A DNA stretch of 64,000 nucleotides from Cryptosporangium arvum DSM 44712 (GCF_000585375.1 NZ_KK073874.1:8653913-8717912); one strand, 5' to 3'. Numbered from the stretch's first letter, positions 26,408 to 35,436 are shown. Made by a program: numbers and translations. Notes: a model not told the origin generated them from the letters alone.

Positions 26408-26479
26408 CCCGCCGACCCCCTCCCCGGCCCTAGCGCACGCCGCGTAGGCCGGGAACAGGTCGAAACCCCAGGAACTCGC

Positions 26480-26506
26480 CGGGCCCCGCGCATCGCGCGG
26501 GGCCCG
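26480..26506 (+). terminator. Terminator after the Asp-rich protein gene
   Basis: A perfect 12-bp repeat CGGGCCCCGCGC/GCGCGGGGCCCG with a 3-nt loop, 72 nt past the stop. It lies upstream of the histidine kinase gene. Confidence 0.75.
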
Positions 26507-26615
26507 CACCCGTAGTGCACCTCCGTTTGTGCTCGCGCCGGCCCGCGCCCACCCGATGTCACCCATGTACGCCAGGAGGCGGCACGGATGCCGCCCCAGA
26601 CATACGGGGACTGAC

Positions 26616-27884
26616 ATGGATGTCGAGCTTCCGGCCCGTTGGGCCGACGAGCCTGCACGGCTCGCCGCAGTACGGACGATGCGTGAGTTCAGCGCGTCGG
26701 TCGAGCCGGTGCTGGCGAACATCGTCCGCATCGCCGCCGAGGCCGTTCGCGCGCCGATGGCGATGTTGACGCTCGTCGAGGCCGAGCGTGTCCGAGTGGT
26801 GGTCCGCCACAACATCGGCGTCACGCAGCTCTCCCGCGCCGCGTCGCCGTGTGCCCGGATCGTCGGCGACCGCGCTCCGCTGCAGATCCCGGACCTGCTC
26901 GAGGACCCTCGGTACGCGGTCGGGCCGCTCACCGCGGTCGAGCAGGGCGCCCGCTCCTACGCCGGCGTCCCGTTGCTCGACACGACCGGCAACGTCGTCG
27001 GCGCGCTCTCGGTGCTCGACCGCAAGCCCGGCGCGCTGGGGCCGGAGCGGGCCCAGCTGCTCGGCCTGCTCGCCGACCAGGCGACCGCCATCCTCACGCT
27101 CGGCTCGGCCGTCGAGCAGTCGGCCAGCGAGGCCGCGGCCCTCGGTCGCTTCGGCAGTGACTTCATCTCGCTGATCACCCACGAGGTGCGGACGCCGGTC
27201 GCGGTCATCACCGGCAACCTCGAACTTCTCGACGAGCTCGACGACATCCCCGAGCAGTACCGCGAGCGCATGGTGAGCGCGATCCGCCGGAACGCCGACC
27301 GCCTGGTCCGGCTGATCGACCACCTACTGGTCACCGCCCGCGCGGGCGACGCGCTGAAGGCGACCGTGCACCGCTCGCCGATCGACCTGTCCGCGCTCGT
27401 CAACGACGCCGTGCGTACGGCCGGAGCCAGGGCCAAACAGGCCGGGGTCGCCGTCGACGTCCGGGTGGAGCAGTCGGTCCGGGTCCCCGGCGACGGCACG
27501 ATGCTGCGCACCGCGGTCGACAACCTGCTCTCCAACGCCCTGCTGTTCACCCCGGCCGGCGGCCGCATCGGCGTGCGGGTGTCCTCCGGCGACGCGGCCG
27601 ACCTGCGTGACGCCGCGATGGTGACGATCACCGACACCGGCGTCGGCATCCCCGCCGACGAGGTGCCGCGGGTGTTCGACCGGTTCTACCGCGGTGAGCA
27701 CGCTCAGCGCGTCGAGGCGCCGGGGGCCGGGCTCGGCCTCGCGGTGACCGAGGCGATCGCCGCCGCGCACGGCGGTCTGGTGCGCCTGGAGAGCGCGCCG
27801 GGCAGCGGAACCACGGTCCGGCTCCTGCTGCCGCTCGCCGCGGCCCAACCCGCGCCTGTTCTGGAACTCGTCCGGAACAGCTGA
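26616..27884 (+). CDS. Soluble GAF-domain sensor histidine kinase
   Basis: The 422-residue protein has an N-terminal GAF domain (about 20-165) and a HisKA domain with FISLITHEVRTPVAV (phospho-acceptor His189). A HATPase domain follows, with DNLLSNALLFTPAGG (N box), TDTGVGIP (G1) and GAGLGLAVTEAI (G2). There is no membrane segment, so the GAF domain would sense a cytosolic ligand or redox state. No response regulator gene is adjacent, making it an orphan kinase. ATG 26616 follows a GGGGA sequence. Confidence 0.9.
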   Translation: MDVELPARWADEPARLAAVRTMREFSASVEPVLANIVRIAAEAVRAPMAMLTLVEAERVRVVVRHNIGVTQLSRAASPCARIVGDRAPLQIPDLLEDPRYAVGPLTAVEQGARSYAGVPLLDTTGNVVGALSVLDRKPGALGPERAQLLGLLADQATAILTLGSAVEQSASEAAALGRFGSDFISLITHEVRTPVAVITGNLELLDELDDIPEQYRERMVSAIRRNADRLVRLIDHLLVTARAGDALKATVHRSPIDLSALVNDAVRTAGARAKQAGVAVDVRVEQSVRVPGDGTMLRTAVDNLLSNALLFTPAGGRIGVRVSSGDAADLRDAAMVTITDTGVGIPADEVPRVFDRFYRGEHAQRVEAPGAGLGLAVTEAIAAAHGGLVRLESAPGSGTTVRLLLPLAAAQPAPVLELVRNS

Positions 27885-27935
27885 CGACTCCCCGGCTCCG
27901 GTCAGCTCCCGCACCGGAGCCGGGTGAATCTCCCT

Positions 27936-28033
27936 GCCGGCCCGCCCCTCTGGGGAGGGATGGCCGGCGGGGTGTCCCACCCCGAAGCGCACGGCTCGCC
28001 CGCCCCTCTGGGGAGGGATGGCGAGCCGTGCGC
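27936..28033. repeat. Two tandem hairpins with an identical 24-bp core and different basal stems
   Basis: The 24-bp core CCCGCCCCTCTGGGGAGGGATGGC occurs at 27941-27964 and 27999-28022, 58 bp apart. Within each core CCCTC pairs with GAGGG around TGGG. The first copy is framed by GCCGGC/GCCGGC, the second by the 14-bp pair GCGCACGGCTCGCC/GGCGAGCCGTGCGC. The basal stems differ in sequence but both pair, which points to conserved structure. It lies about 50 bp after the kinase stop and may end its mRNA or form a small RNA. The rest of 27885-28281 shows no gene. Confidence 0.55.
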
Positions 28034-28134
28034 CGAGGCATTCCCACGGAGTGATACTCGAACCTTCATCTACTCTGGGTAGACGTATCTAAACGCCTAG
28101 TCATACCCGCTGGTACTCCCCTCCTGCCCCCGAA

Positions 28135-28157
28135 GGGACGGTCCGGCTATCCGTCCC
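28135..28157. promoter_or_regulatory. Inverted repeat upstream of the universal stress protein gene
   Basis: GGGACGG and CCGTCCC flank a 9-nt centre about 125 bp before the GTG start at 28282. It may be an operator or a small hairpin. The GGGAC half-site recalls DosR/DevR sites, but the spacing is not that of the known 20-bp box. Confidence 0.3.
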
Positions 28158-28281
28158 GATTACAGAGATTCGCTGGTACGGGCCCGTCGGATTAGGCACG
28201 CTGAACGAGGGCCCACGGGAGCCCACCGCCAGCAATCAGCACGAACGACGGGGTGCCGGCCGTCGCAGGAGGGGAAGTGCC

Positions 28282-29205
28282 GTGACGGTTTTCGACACGA
28301 GTAGATCGACAGCACCCTCTGCGCCGCTGCGCCCTCGGGAGCAGGTCCAGCGTCGGGTCACCGGCACCCCCCGCTGGGCTCCCGCCGCCGCAGGCATCGT
28401 GGTCGGCGTGTCCCGCGGCGACGATCCCACCGGCGTCCTCACCTGGGCCGCCCGCGAAGCCCGCGCGCTGCACGCCCCGTTGGTGGTGGCCCACGCCGGC
28501 AACGACGAGCGCGCCGACGCCGTCCTCGCCGAGGCCGGTGCGCTGGCCCGGCGGGCCGTTCCGGCCGGCCACGTCCGCACGGTCCGGGGCGAGGGCCGTC
28601 CGCTCACCGTCCTCGCGGCAGCCGCCGACCAGGCCGGCATCGTGGTGGTCGGCACCGCGGCGGGGGCCGGCTCCGGCACCCAGCTCGTCGGCACGATCGC
28701 GGTGCGGCTCGCCACCGAGGGCCGTTCGGCGGCGGTCGTCGCCCGGCCACCGGTCCGTACCGGCACCGCGCAGCAGGGTCCGTTCCCGGGCCACGTCGTC
28801 GTCGGCGTCGACGGGTCGCCCGCGTCCCGCGCCGCCCTGGAGTACGCGTTCGCGCACGCGGCCGGCCACCGTCGGCCGCTGGTCGCGGTGTTCGTGACCA
28901 CCGGTTCGGCCGCCGACTACTGGATCGACGACAGCCTGCTCGACACGTCCGTCACCGACGACCCGGCCGCGAACGCGCTGGTGGACGAAGAGGTGAGCGC
29001 GTTCGCCGACCGTTTCCGGGTACGCGCGACCTCGGCGGTGCACCGCGGGCGGCCGCTCGCCGTGCTGGCCCGGCTCTCGCGCGGTGCGGATCTGCTCGTC
29101 GTCGGCGTCAACGGACGCCCGGCGGGAGCGCGCTCCCGGCTCGGTTCCACCGCCCGCGGGGTGCTGCTCGACCCGCCGACGACGGTGGCCGCGGTCCGCG
29201 CCTGA
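28282..29205 (+). CDS. Universal stress protein, two UspA domains
   Basis: The 307-residue protein has two tandem UspA domains (about 37-155 and 170-307). The second domain keeps the ATP-binding signature in the form GVNGRPAGARSRLGSTARGVL (canonical G-x2-G-x9-G-S/T). The first has IVVVGTAAGAGSGTQLVGTIA, with a comparable loop. Tandem-domain Usp proteins in actinobacteria respond to hypoxia and dormancy signals. AGGAGGGGAAG precedes the GTG start. Confidence 0.9.
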   Translation: MTVFDTSRSTAPSAPLRPREQVQRRVTGTPRWAPAAAGIVVGVSRGDDPTGVLTWAAREARALHAPLVVAHAGNDERADAVLAEAGALARRAVPAGHVRTVRGEGRPLTVLAAAADQAGIVVVGTAAGAGSGTQLVGTIAVRLATEGRSAAVVARPPVRTGTAQQGPFPGHVVVGVDGSPASRAALEYAFAHAAGHRRPLVAVFVTTGSAADYWIDDSLLDTSVTDDPAANALVDEEVSAFADRFRVRATSAVHRGRPLAVLARLSRGADLLVVGVNGRPAGARSRLGSTARGVLLDPPTTVAAVRA

Positions 29206-29327
29206 TCTCCCCTTCGATCCTACCGGTCGGGGCGGATTGAAACATCGACTCGCGGCACGACCCCGCCCGCGCCATGCTCTGTCTAGGCTTCTCTAGCCGC
29301 ATCACCCCCGAAGCCCGGAGCACCGCG

Positions 29328-31490
29328 TTGACCGACCGTCCTTCCACCCTCACTACCGAGATCGCCGCCGAACAACGGCACGTCGACGACGTGTACGCCC
29401 GGCTGGAGGAGGTTCGATCCGGTACCGCCGAGGTCGAAGCCGAGGGACACCGACGGGCCCTGCTCGGCCACGAGGGCGCGCTCTACGAGCGTGACGTCCT
29501 CGTCCACCAGGCCGCCCGGCGGCGCAAGGCGCTCGACAGCGGGTACGACGGTCTGGTCTTCGGCCGCCTCGACCTGCGCAGCGGTGAGGCCCGTCACATC
29601 GGCCGGCTCGGTGTGCTCGACGCGCGCTACGAGCCGCTCGTCGTCGACTGGCGCGCTCCGGCCGCCGCGCCGTTCTACCGCGCCACCGCCGAGGACCCGC
29701 TGGACGTCGTGCGACGGCGGGTGATCCACTCCTCCGGCACCCGCGTGGTCGGCCTCTCCGACGACCTGCTCGATCCGGCCGCCGCACCGGAGGGCATGGC
29801 CGTCGTGGGCGAAGGCGCGCTGATGGCGACGCTGGCCCGGGCCCGCGGGCAGGCCATGCGCGACATCGTCTCGACGATCCAGCGCGAACAGGACGAGGCG
29901 ATCCGGGCGCCGGCCGCCGGCACCACGATCATCGAGGGCGGGCCCGGCACCGGGAAGACCGCGGTCGCGCTGCACCGCGTCGCGTACCTGCTCTACTCCG
30001 ACCGCAACCGGTACGCCGGTGGCGGGGTGCTCGTCGTCGGGCCCTCCCCCACGTTCGTGCGGTACATCGACCAGGTCCTGCCTTCGCTCGGCGAGGAGGG
30101 GGTCGTGCTGCGCTCGCTCGCGACGATGCTCTCCGGGGTGCGCGCGACGAGGCGTGACGACGCGGCGCTGTCCGCGATCAAGGGCGCGGCGAGCATCCGC
30201 CGGGTCCTCTCCCGCCTGGCCTGGCTTCCGGCGCCGACCGCGCCGGACCGGTTCCGCGTCGTCTACGGCGGTGAAGTGCTCACTCTCGACGTGCGGGCGC
30301 TGGCCGCCGCGCGCAAGGCGGCCCGCCGGCGCGGCAGCACCCCGAACTCCGCTCGCGGCCAGGCGGCCACCGCGCTGCTCGACGCGCTGTGGAACGTCTC
30401 CCGCTCCTGGTCCGGGGCTCCGGAGAACTGGGAGCGCGAGTCCTTCGACGCCACCCTTCGTGACCGCGACGAGTTCCGCGAGTTCCTGGCCGCGTGGTGG
30501 CCGATCGTCGAGCCCGAACAGGTACTGCGCTGGGCGGCCGACCGATCGCGCCTGGCCCGTTGCGCGGGCTCCGAACTGGGCCGGAGCGACGTCGGACCAC
30601 TGGCGGCGTCATTCGCGAAGGACGGCTGGTCGGTGGCGGACGTCGCGCTGATCGACGAGCTGCGCGCCCTGCTCGGTAAGCCGCCGAAGCCGCAGGTGCG
30701 TCGTCGGCGTCCGGAGGAGTGGGAGATGCAGGAGATCCGGCTCTCCTCCGACCGCGCACCGGCGACGACCCCGGCGGTGGACGAGGACGACGACGAGTTC
30801 TCGCTGATCGTCGTCGACGAAGCGCAGGACCTCTCCCCGATGCAGTGGCGGATGCTCGGTCGCCGCGGCAAGTACGCCTCCTGGACGCTCGTCGGCGACC
30901 CGGCGCAGAGTGCCTGGGAGGACCCGGAGGGAGCCACCGCAGCGATGGACGCGGCCGTGGGCACCCGGGTGCGGCGTCGCTACACGCTCACCACGAACTA
31001 CCGGAACTCGGCCGAGATCTTCGAGCTCGCCGCCTCGGTGCTGCGCCGGTGGGAGCCCGGGCTCGAACTCCCGACCGCGGTACGCGAGACCGGCGCGAAG
31101 CCGTCGGACCGGCTGGTGTCCGGCGAGCGGCTGACCGCCGAGCTGCGGTCGGCGGTCGAAGAGCTCCTGGCCGACGTCGAGGGCACGGTCGGTGTGGTCA
31201 CCCCGGCCGTGCGGCAGGACGAGGTCGCCGCGCAGCTGGCCGGGCTCGGCGCCGGACGGCTCCAGGTCGTGGACAGCATCGAGGCCAAGGGCCTGGAGTA
31301 CGACGGCGTCGTGGTGCTGGAGCCGGCCGAGATCATCGCCGAGTCCAGCGCGGGGCACCGGGTGCTGTACGTGTCGCTCAGCCGGGCAACGCACCGCTTG
31401 GTCGTGATCTCCACCGAGCCCGACTGGGCGGCCCCGCCCGCCGACCGGTCCGCGCCGGACCGCGTCGCGGAGCCCCTCTCGCTGTTCTGA
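29328..31490 (+). CDS. helD: HelD-family superfamily 1 helicase / RNA-polymerase recycling factor
   Basis: The protein of about 720 residues has an N-terminal antiparallel coiled-coil arm (EIAAEQRHVDDVYARLEEV), Walker A EGGPGTGKTAVAL, Walker B LIVVDEAQDLSP, and UvrD motifs YTLTTNYRNSAEI and VSLSRATHRLVV. It fits HelD, which binds RNA polymerase and removes nucleic acid from stalled complexes; some actinobacterial HelD proteins also protect against rifampicin. TTG 29328 has GGAG 7 nt upstream. ATG 29274 is in frame, but TAGGCT near 29284 suggests that this segment is promoter. Confidence 0.88.
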   Translation: MTDRPSTLTTEIAAEQRHVDDVYARLEEVRSGTAEVEAEGHRRALLGHEGALYERDVLVHQAARRRKALDSGYDGLVFGRLDLRSGEARHIGRLGVLDARYEPLVVDWRAPAAAPFYRATAEDPLDVVRRRVIHSSGTRVVGLSDDLLDPAAAPEGMAVVGEGALMATLARARGQAMRDIVSTIQREQDEAIRAPAAGTTIIEGGPGTGKTAVALHRVAYLLYSDRNRYAGGGVLVVGPSPTFVRYIDQVLPSLGEEGVVLRSLATMLSGVRATRRDDAALSAIKGAASIRRVLSRLAWLPAPTAPDRFRVVYGGEVLTLDVRALAAARKAARRRGSTPNSARGQAATALLDALWNVSRSWSGAPENWERESFDATLRDRDEFREFLAAWWPIVEPEQVLRWAADRSRLARCAGSELGRSDVGPLAASFAKDGWSVADVALIDELRALLGKPPKPQVRRRRPEEWEMQEIRLSSDRAPATTPAVDEDDDEFSLIVVDEAQDLSPMQWRMLGRRGKYASWTLVGDPAQSAWEDPEGATAAMDAAVGTRVRRRYTLTTNYRNSAEIFELAASVLRRWEPGLELPTAVRETGAKPSDRLVSGERLTAELRSAVEELLADVEGTVGVVTPAVRQDEVAAQLAGLGAGRLQVVDSIEAKGLEYDGVVVLEPAEIIAESSAGHRVLYVSLSRATHRLVVISTEPDWAAPPADRSAPDRVAEPLSLF

Positions 31491-31511
31491 GCCCGCCCCT
31501 ACAGTGAGCCG

Positions 31512-32525
31512 GTGCTGCACCTGCGTTTGATCGTTCCGGCGGACCGGATGCCCGCGGTGACGGAGCTGCTCGAGGGCGACTCCTCGGTCACCCACCTGGC
31601 TGTGCTGACCGGGGCGGCCCGCGATCCGGTGGGCGACGTCGTGCTCTGCGACGTCGCCCGGGAGGGTGCGAGCGCCGTGCTCGGCGCGCTCCGCGACCTG
31701 GGCCTCGCCGAGGACGGCGCGATCACGGCCGAGAACGTCGACCTCGTCCTGTCCGAGTCGGGCCGGAAGGCGGAGGAGGACGCCCCCGGCCTGGGCGCCG
31801 ACGCGGTGATCTGGGAGGAGATCGAGCACCGCGTCAGCGACGAGATCCAGCTGTCCGCGACCTACCTCACGTTCCTGGTCGTCGCGACGATCATCGCCGG
31901 TATCGGCGTCCTGCTCGATCAGCCGATCCTGATCGTCGGCGCGATGGTCGTCGGGCCGGATTTCGGGCCGCTGGCGGCGTTCTGCGTCGGCCTGGTGCAA
32001 CGTCGGCGCGCGATGGCCGTGCGCGCGGCGGTCGCGCTGCTCGTCGGTTTCCCGGTGGCGATGGCCGCGACGCTGGCCACGACCTGGCTGCTCGCCGCGC
32101 TCGATCTCGTCGACCGGTCGATGCTGCTCGGCGACCGGCCGCTCACCGACTTCATCTGGCGCCCCGACGCGCTCTCCTGGGTCGTGGGGTTCCTCGCCGG
32201 GATCGCCGGCATCACGTCGCTGACCTCGGCGAAATCCGGGGCGCTGGTCGGCGTGCTGATCTCCGTGACGACGGTGCCCGCAGCCGCGAACGTGGCCGTC
32301 GCGCTCGCCTTCGGGGTGTTCGACGAGGCCTGGGGCTCGGCCGTGCAGCTCGCCGTGAACCTCGTCGCGATCGTGGTCGGCGGGGTGCTGACGCTCGTCG
32401 TCCAACGACTGTTCTGGCAGCGGCGGTCCCTGCAGCCGAAGCGCACGCCGCAGGCGCGCCGGGTGGCGGCGCGGGCGCGCCGCAGTGCACGGCGCCGAGC
32501 GGCCGACGGCGACCCGCGCGACTGA
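31512..32525 (+). CDS. DUF389 family membrane protein
   Basis: The 337-residue protein has a soluble ferredoxin-like N-terminal domain (about 1-100; LHLRLIVPADRMPAVTELLE) and a membrane part (about 115-300). That part holds the family stretch LIVGAMVVGPDFGPL and later GITSLTSAKSGALVGVLISVT. The C-terminus is basic. The function of DUF389 is not established. The GTG start is 21 bp after helD. Confidence 0.85.
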   Translation: MLHLRLIVPADRMPAVTELLEGDSSVTHLAVLTGAARDPVGDVVLCDVAREGASAVLGALRDLGLAEDGAITAENVDLVLSESGRKAEEDAPGLGADAVIWEEIEHRVSDEIQLSATYLTFLVVATIIAGIGVLLDQPILIVGAMVVGPDFGPLAAFCVGLVQRRRAMAVRAAVALLVGFPVAMAATLATTWLLAALDLVDRSMLLGDRPLTDFIWRPDALSWVVGFLAGIAGITSLTSAKSGALVGVLISVTTVPAAANVAVALAFGVFDEAWGSAVQLAVNLVAIVVGGVLTLVVQRLFWQRRSLQPKRTPQARRVAARARRSARRRAADGDPRD

Positions 32526-32540
32526 CGCCCGTACCGGAAC

Positions 32541-32568
32541 GCCCGCCCCCGGTGAACCGGGGGCGGGC
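32541..32568. terminator. Bidirectional terminator between DUF389 and the His-rich protein gene
   Basis: A perfect 12-bp repeat GCCCGCCCCCGG/CCGGGGGCGGGC with loop TGAA lies between two convergent genes (DUF389 ends 32525, next ends 32598). Confidence 0.8.
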
Positions 32569-32597
32569 GGGTGCCTGAACCAGAGGCTTACGAACCG

Positions 32598-33278
32598 TCA
32601 GAAGCAGCGACGGTCGCAGTCACGTCCCCAGCCGTGGTGGTGACGGTGGAACGACGGGCAGTCCCAGCGGTGGTGGTAGCGACGACCGCCCTCCCACCAC
32701 CAGCCGCTGCGGAAGATCGGGCCCCGACCGATGAAGTCGAAGTCGTCATCGTCGTCGTCGATGACGACGATCGGACGGGTGATCGGACGCACGATGAGCG
32801 GCCCGTTCGCGTTGACGACGGTCGGCCCGCCGGCGGCCGGAGCAACCGCGTTCTCGGGTGCCGGAGCCGGAGCGGCCGGAGCAGCCGGCGTCTCCGGAGC
32901 GGCGGGGGCGGCCGGCGTCTCCGGAGCCGCCGGGGCGGCCGCGTTGTTCTCGCCCGCCGGAGCCTGGGCCTGGCCGGCCGGAGCCGCGCTGTAATCCGCA
33001 TTCGTTCCGGCCGGACGGCCTTCGTTAGCGGGCTGCTGCGCCTGCCCGGCGGGCGCGTTCTTGTCGTAAACCTTCGCGCCGACCGGGATGCCACCATTTA
33101 CCGGCTGCTGGGCGTCGGCGTCATTGTCGTCGGTGGTGTTCCCGCCCTGGACGACGCTAGTCGGCGCGGCGGTGTGGTTGACGTTTCCGGTCTGCGCCTG
33201 CGCGGCCGCCGCGCCGGCCAGGACGATGCCTGCCGACACGGTTCCGACCTGCAGCGAACGACGAATCCAGATGTTCAT
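32598..33278 (-). CDS. Secreted Ala/Pro-rich protein with His/Asp/Cys-rich C-terminus
   Basis: The 226-residue protein starts with a signal peptide (IRRSLQVGTVSAGIVLAGAA). Residues of roughly 30-90 are polar, then Ala/Pro-rich segments follow, including two copies of the block APAAPETPAAP. A run of acidic residues (VVIDDDDDDFDF) comes next. The last 40 residues hold WWWEGG, many His and Arg residues, three Cys and several Asp (RRYHHRWDCPSFHRHHHGWG). The tail looks able to bind transition metals; nothing else is recognised. It is convergent with DUF389. A GGAG lies far (about 17 nt) before ATG 33278, so the start is uncertain. Confidence 0.65.
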   Translation of the reverse strand: MNIWIRRSLQVGTVSAGIVLAGAAAAQAQTGNVNHTAAPTSVVQGGNTTDDNDADAQQPVNGGIPVGAKVYDKNAPAGQAQQPANEGRPAGTNADYSAAPAGQAQAPAGENNAAAPAAPETPAAPAAPETPAAPAAPAPAPENAVAPAAGGPTVVNANGPLIVRPITRPIVVIDDDDDDFDFIGRGPIFRSGWWWEGGRRYHHRWDCPSFHRHHHGWGRDCDRRCF

Positions 33279-34057
33279 CGAAATGGAGACCTCTCCTGAG
33301 GTACGTGTGAACTGAGTAAGGGTCCTGTCGCGGCCTCCGGCCGTGATCAGGCATCGAGCGAACGCGCGACTGCGCGGGGGGAGAACCGTCGGCAGAACGG
33401 TTATTGGTCAGTAGCCGACTTCGTCCCCACAATGGACCGTTGTCGGCCGGACGATTGGCGGCGGGAACACCGTGGCGATCGTCGTCAGAGTGAGCGTTCC
33501 GGCTCTACCGCGCAGCGCGCACAACGCGCCGGTCCGGCAGCACACGAAACAGCCAACCCTCGTACGCCTCAACCCGCGGCTCCCCACGGCCACGAGACCG
33601 ACGAGCAGTCACGACAGCACCGCTCGACGGGGGGAACTTTGGTGGCAGAACGGACTATTTGCAACCCCGCCGCGAGACGAGCGGCTCCGGTCACGCAATT
33701 CACTCACGCACTCGGTGTTAGACGAGAAGCGTTCCGTGACCACTCTTGAATGATCGACCGGTCACGGCCAGTATTGGCGGTGGCGAGTATCACCTTCACG
33801 GCCGAGCAGCCCCTCTATTAACCCCACCTGCTAGCAACGAACGGATATCCTGCAATCCGCAGGCGATCATCCGGGCACTACGGCCACAGCCCTACGTATT
33901 TGCTCTGCGGCGGAACTCCCGCGACCGCCGATTCGTTATCGACCGACTACCGGTTCCGGGCGTCGGGAATCACCCTGAACACACCAGGGTGCATGCAGGA
34001 TTCGTTCCGCACGACTAGTAGGGTGTGGCCACCGATAGCACGACGAGGAGAACTTCT
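33279..34057. other. Gene-poor, comparatively AT-rich gap upstream of lsr2
   Basis: This 779-bp stretch contains no convincing gene. Its composition shifts toward AT after about 33,600, with runs such as ctattaacc and gcaacgaacggatatcc. Short open frames (33432-33753) lack ribosome sites and known domains. Because Lsr2 binds AT-rich DNA, this region may contain its own control sites. Confidence 0.4.
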
Positions 34058-34396
34058 GTGGCGCGGAAAGTACAGGTCATGTTGGTGGACGACCTCGACG
34101 GCGGCACCGCCGAAGAGACCGTCACCTTCGCGATCGACGGAACCTCTTACGAGATCGACCTGTCGAGCGACAATGCAGCCGCACTCCGGGATTCGGTCGA
34201 GAAGTACGTGCAGGCGGCCCGCAAGGCCGGACGTGGCGGAACCCGTACGAATCGTCGTCCGGCCGCGACTAGTCAGCGGTCCGGCCGCGAACAGAACCAG
34301 GCCATCCGGGAATGGGCCAAGGGCAAGGGCCTGCAGGTAAGTGATCGCGGACGCATCCCGCAGGAAGTCATCGATCAGTACAACTCCGAACACTGA
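34058..34396 (+). CDS. lsr2: Lsr2-family nucleoid-associated protein
   Basis: The 112-residue protein has the Lsr2 dimerisation half (VARKVQVMLVDDLDGGTAEE...GTSYEIDLSS) and the DNA-binding half (QNQAIREWAKGKGLQVSDRG) with the minor-groove RGRIP hook. Lsr2 coats AT-rich DNA and silences acquired genes, like H-NS. A GAGGAG ribosome site precedes GTG 34058; the ATG upstream lacks one. Confidence 0.95.
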   Translation: MARKVQVMLVDDLDGGTAEETVTFAIDGTSYEIDLSSDNAAALRDSVEKYVQAARKAGRGGTRTNRRPAATSQRSGREQNQAIREWAKGKGLQVSDRGRIPQEVIDQYNSEH

Positions 34397-34489
34397 CGGT
34401 CATCACCGTTAACCGGCTAAAGGGCTGACGAACCCGATCAGCTCGATTTCCGGAACGAGCCGGCTTTCCGTCCGGCGTGTCGCCCGCCT

Positions 34490-34517
34490 GGCCCCGTCGT
34501 ACGGATGGGGCGGGGCC
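34490..34517 (-). terminator. Terminator-like hairpin after the receiver-domain gene
   Basis: GGCCCCG and CGGGGCC flank a 14-nt loop just past the stop of the minus-strand receiver gene, in the convergent gap with lsr2. Confidence 0.5.
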
Positions 34518-34522
34518 GGCGC

Positions 34523-34876
34523 TCAGCTCGTCAGCAGGGCATATTCCAGCGCCGCGCGGTGGTGCGGCAGCGTCAGTACCGCATCGACGTCGACCCCGAC
34601 GAAGTCGCTCGGCTCGTAGATCGTCGAAATGATCAGCCGGCAGGGCCGACCGGCCAGACCGGCCCGGATCCGCTCCACCAGCGGCTGGCCGTCCGACGCG
34701 GGGATCAACGTGTCGATGATGATGGCGTCCGGTGGCTGCGTCCTCGCCGCCTCGACGACCTCGGCCTCGGTCCGGACCTGGTCGACGCACCAGCCCAGCG
34801 CCTGCAACTGCAGCGCGAACAGTGCGGCGAGATCCGGCTGGTCTTCGAGCACAAGCGCCCGGCGTCGCTCGGTCAT
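34523..34876 (-). CDS. Stand-alone receiver-domain protein, atypical
   Basis: The 117-residue protein is a single CheY-like receiver. It keeps the acidic pair (Glu11, Asp12) and the phospho-acceptor Asp55 in IIIDTLIP. The switch Ser/Thr is likely ISTIYEP. The conserved Lys is missing: the expected KP stretch reads LPHH. There is no output domain. It may act as a phosphate sink or partner of an unlinked kinase such as that at 26616, which is speculative. Confidence 0.78.
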   Translation of the reverse strand: MTERRRALVLEDQPDLAALFALQLQALGWCVDQVRTEAEVVEAARTQPPDAIIIDTLIPASDGQPLVERIRAGLAGRPCRLIISTIYEPSDFVGVDVDAVLTLPHHRAALEYALLTS

Positions 34877-35088
34877 GCCGTCAGCATTCGCCGCCCCGGT
34901 GGCGGTCCCGGTGCACCCCGGTTGCGGGCCGGTAGCAATCCTGACCCCCGAACGGCCCCCTTAACAGCCGACCCCCGACCTCATCGGATCGGTCAACGCT
35001 CGTTTCCGGCAGGTTAGCTACCGGCGAGTAGCCTTCCCCGCTCCACTGGGGACTGGCAGCATCCCCGCCGGGAAACGGGGGAGGTGCA

Positions 35089-35436
35089 GTGACTGGTTCG
35101 GGTCCCGCGACGACTCCTCCGGCGGGGTGCTCCGACCCCGACCGGTGGATGGACGCCTACTTGATCGCCGAGGCGCACCGCGCCGAGAAAGACGTCTGCA
35201 CCTGCGGGCGGCCGCTGCCGTGCATCGCCGCGGAGCGGGCCGCGGAGATCATGGCCGAGACGATGGCCGCGGCCCGGCTGGCCGAGGAATGGGCCCGGGC
35301 CGCCGAGGAGCAGCGCGCGATGAGCCGCGCGATCACCCAGGAGATCCCGGTGGTCCGGTACGTACCGGAGGCCGCTCCCCCGCCGGTCGGCGCGCGGTTC
35401 TACCGGGAGCGCAAACCGCCTCGTCACCGGGGTTGA
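35089..35436 (+). CDS. Small hypothetical protein with a CxCG...C motif
   Basis: The 115-residue protein has a short Cys cluster (DVCTCGRPLPC, about residues 36-46) that could bind a metal, followed by a helical Ala/Glu-rich region with Met-rich faces, and a Pro-rich C-terminus. No family is recognised. GGGGGAGG directly before GTG 35089 supports translation. It is upstream of the yggT gene on the same strand. Confidence 0.6.
   Translation: MTGSGPATTPPAGCSDPDRWMDAYLIAEAHRAEKDVCTCGRPLPCIAAERAAEIMAETMAAARLAEEWARAAEEQRAMSRAITQEIPVVRYVPEAAPPPVGARFYRERKPPRHRG

Noticed and set aside
27941-28022. CRISPR array
   Set aside because: Only two copies of the core, each inside its own hairpin, and no cas genes in the window.
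28135-28157. DosR/DevR box before the universal stress gene
   Set aside because: The half-sites are 9 nt apart rather than forming the known 20-bp box; kept only as an inverted repeat.
33432-33753. Short plus-strand frames in the gap upstream of lsr2
   Set aside because: No ribosome site, no domain, no codon bias like the neighbours.
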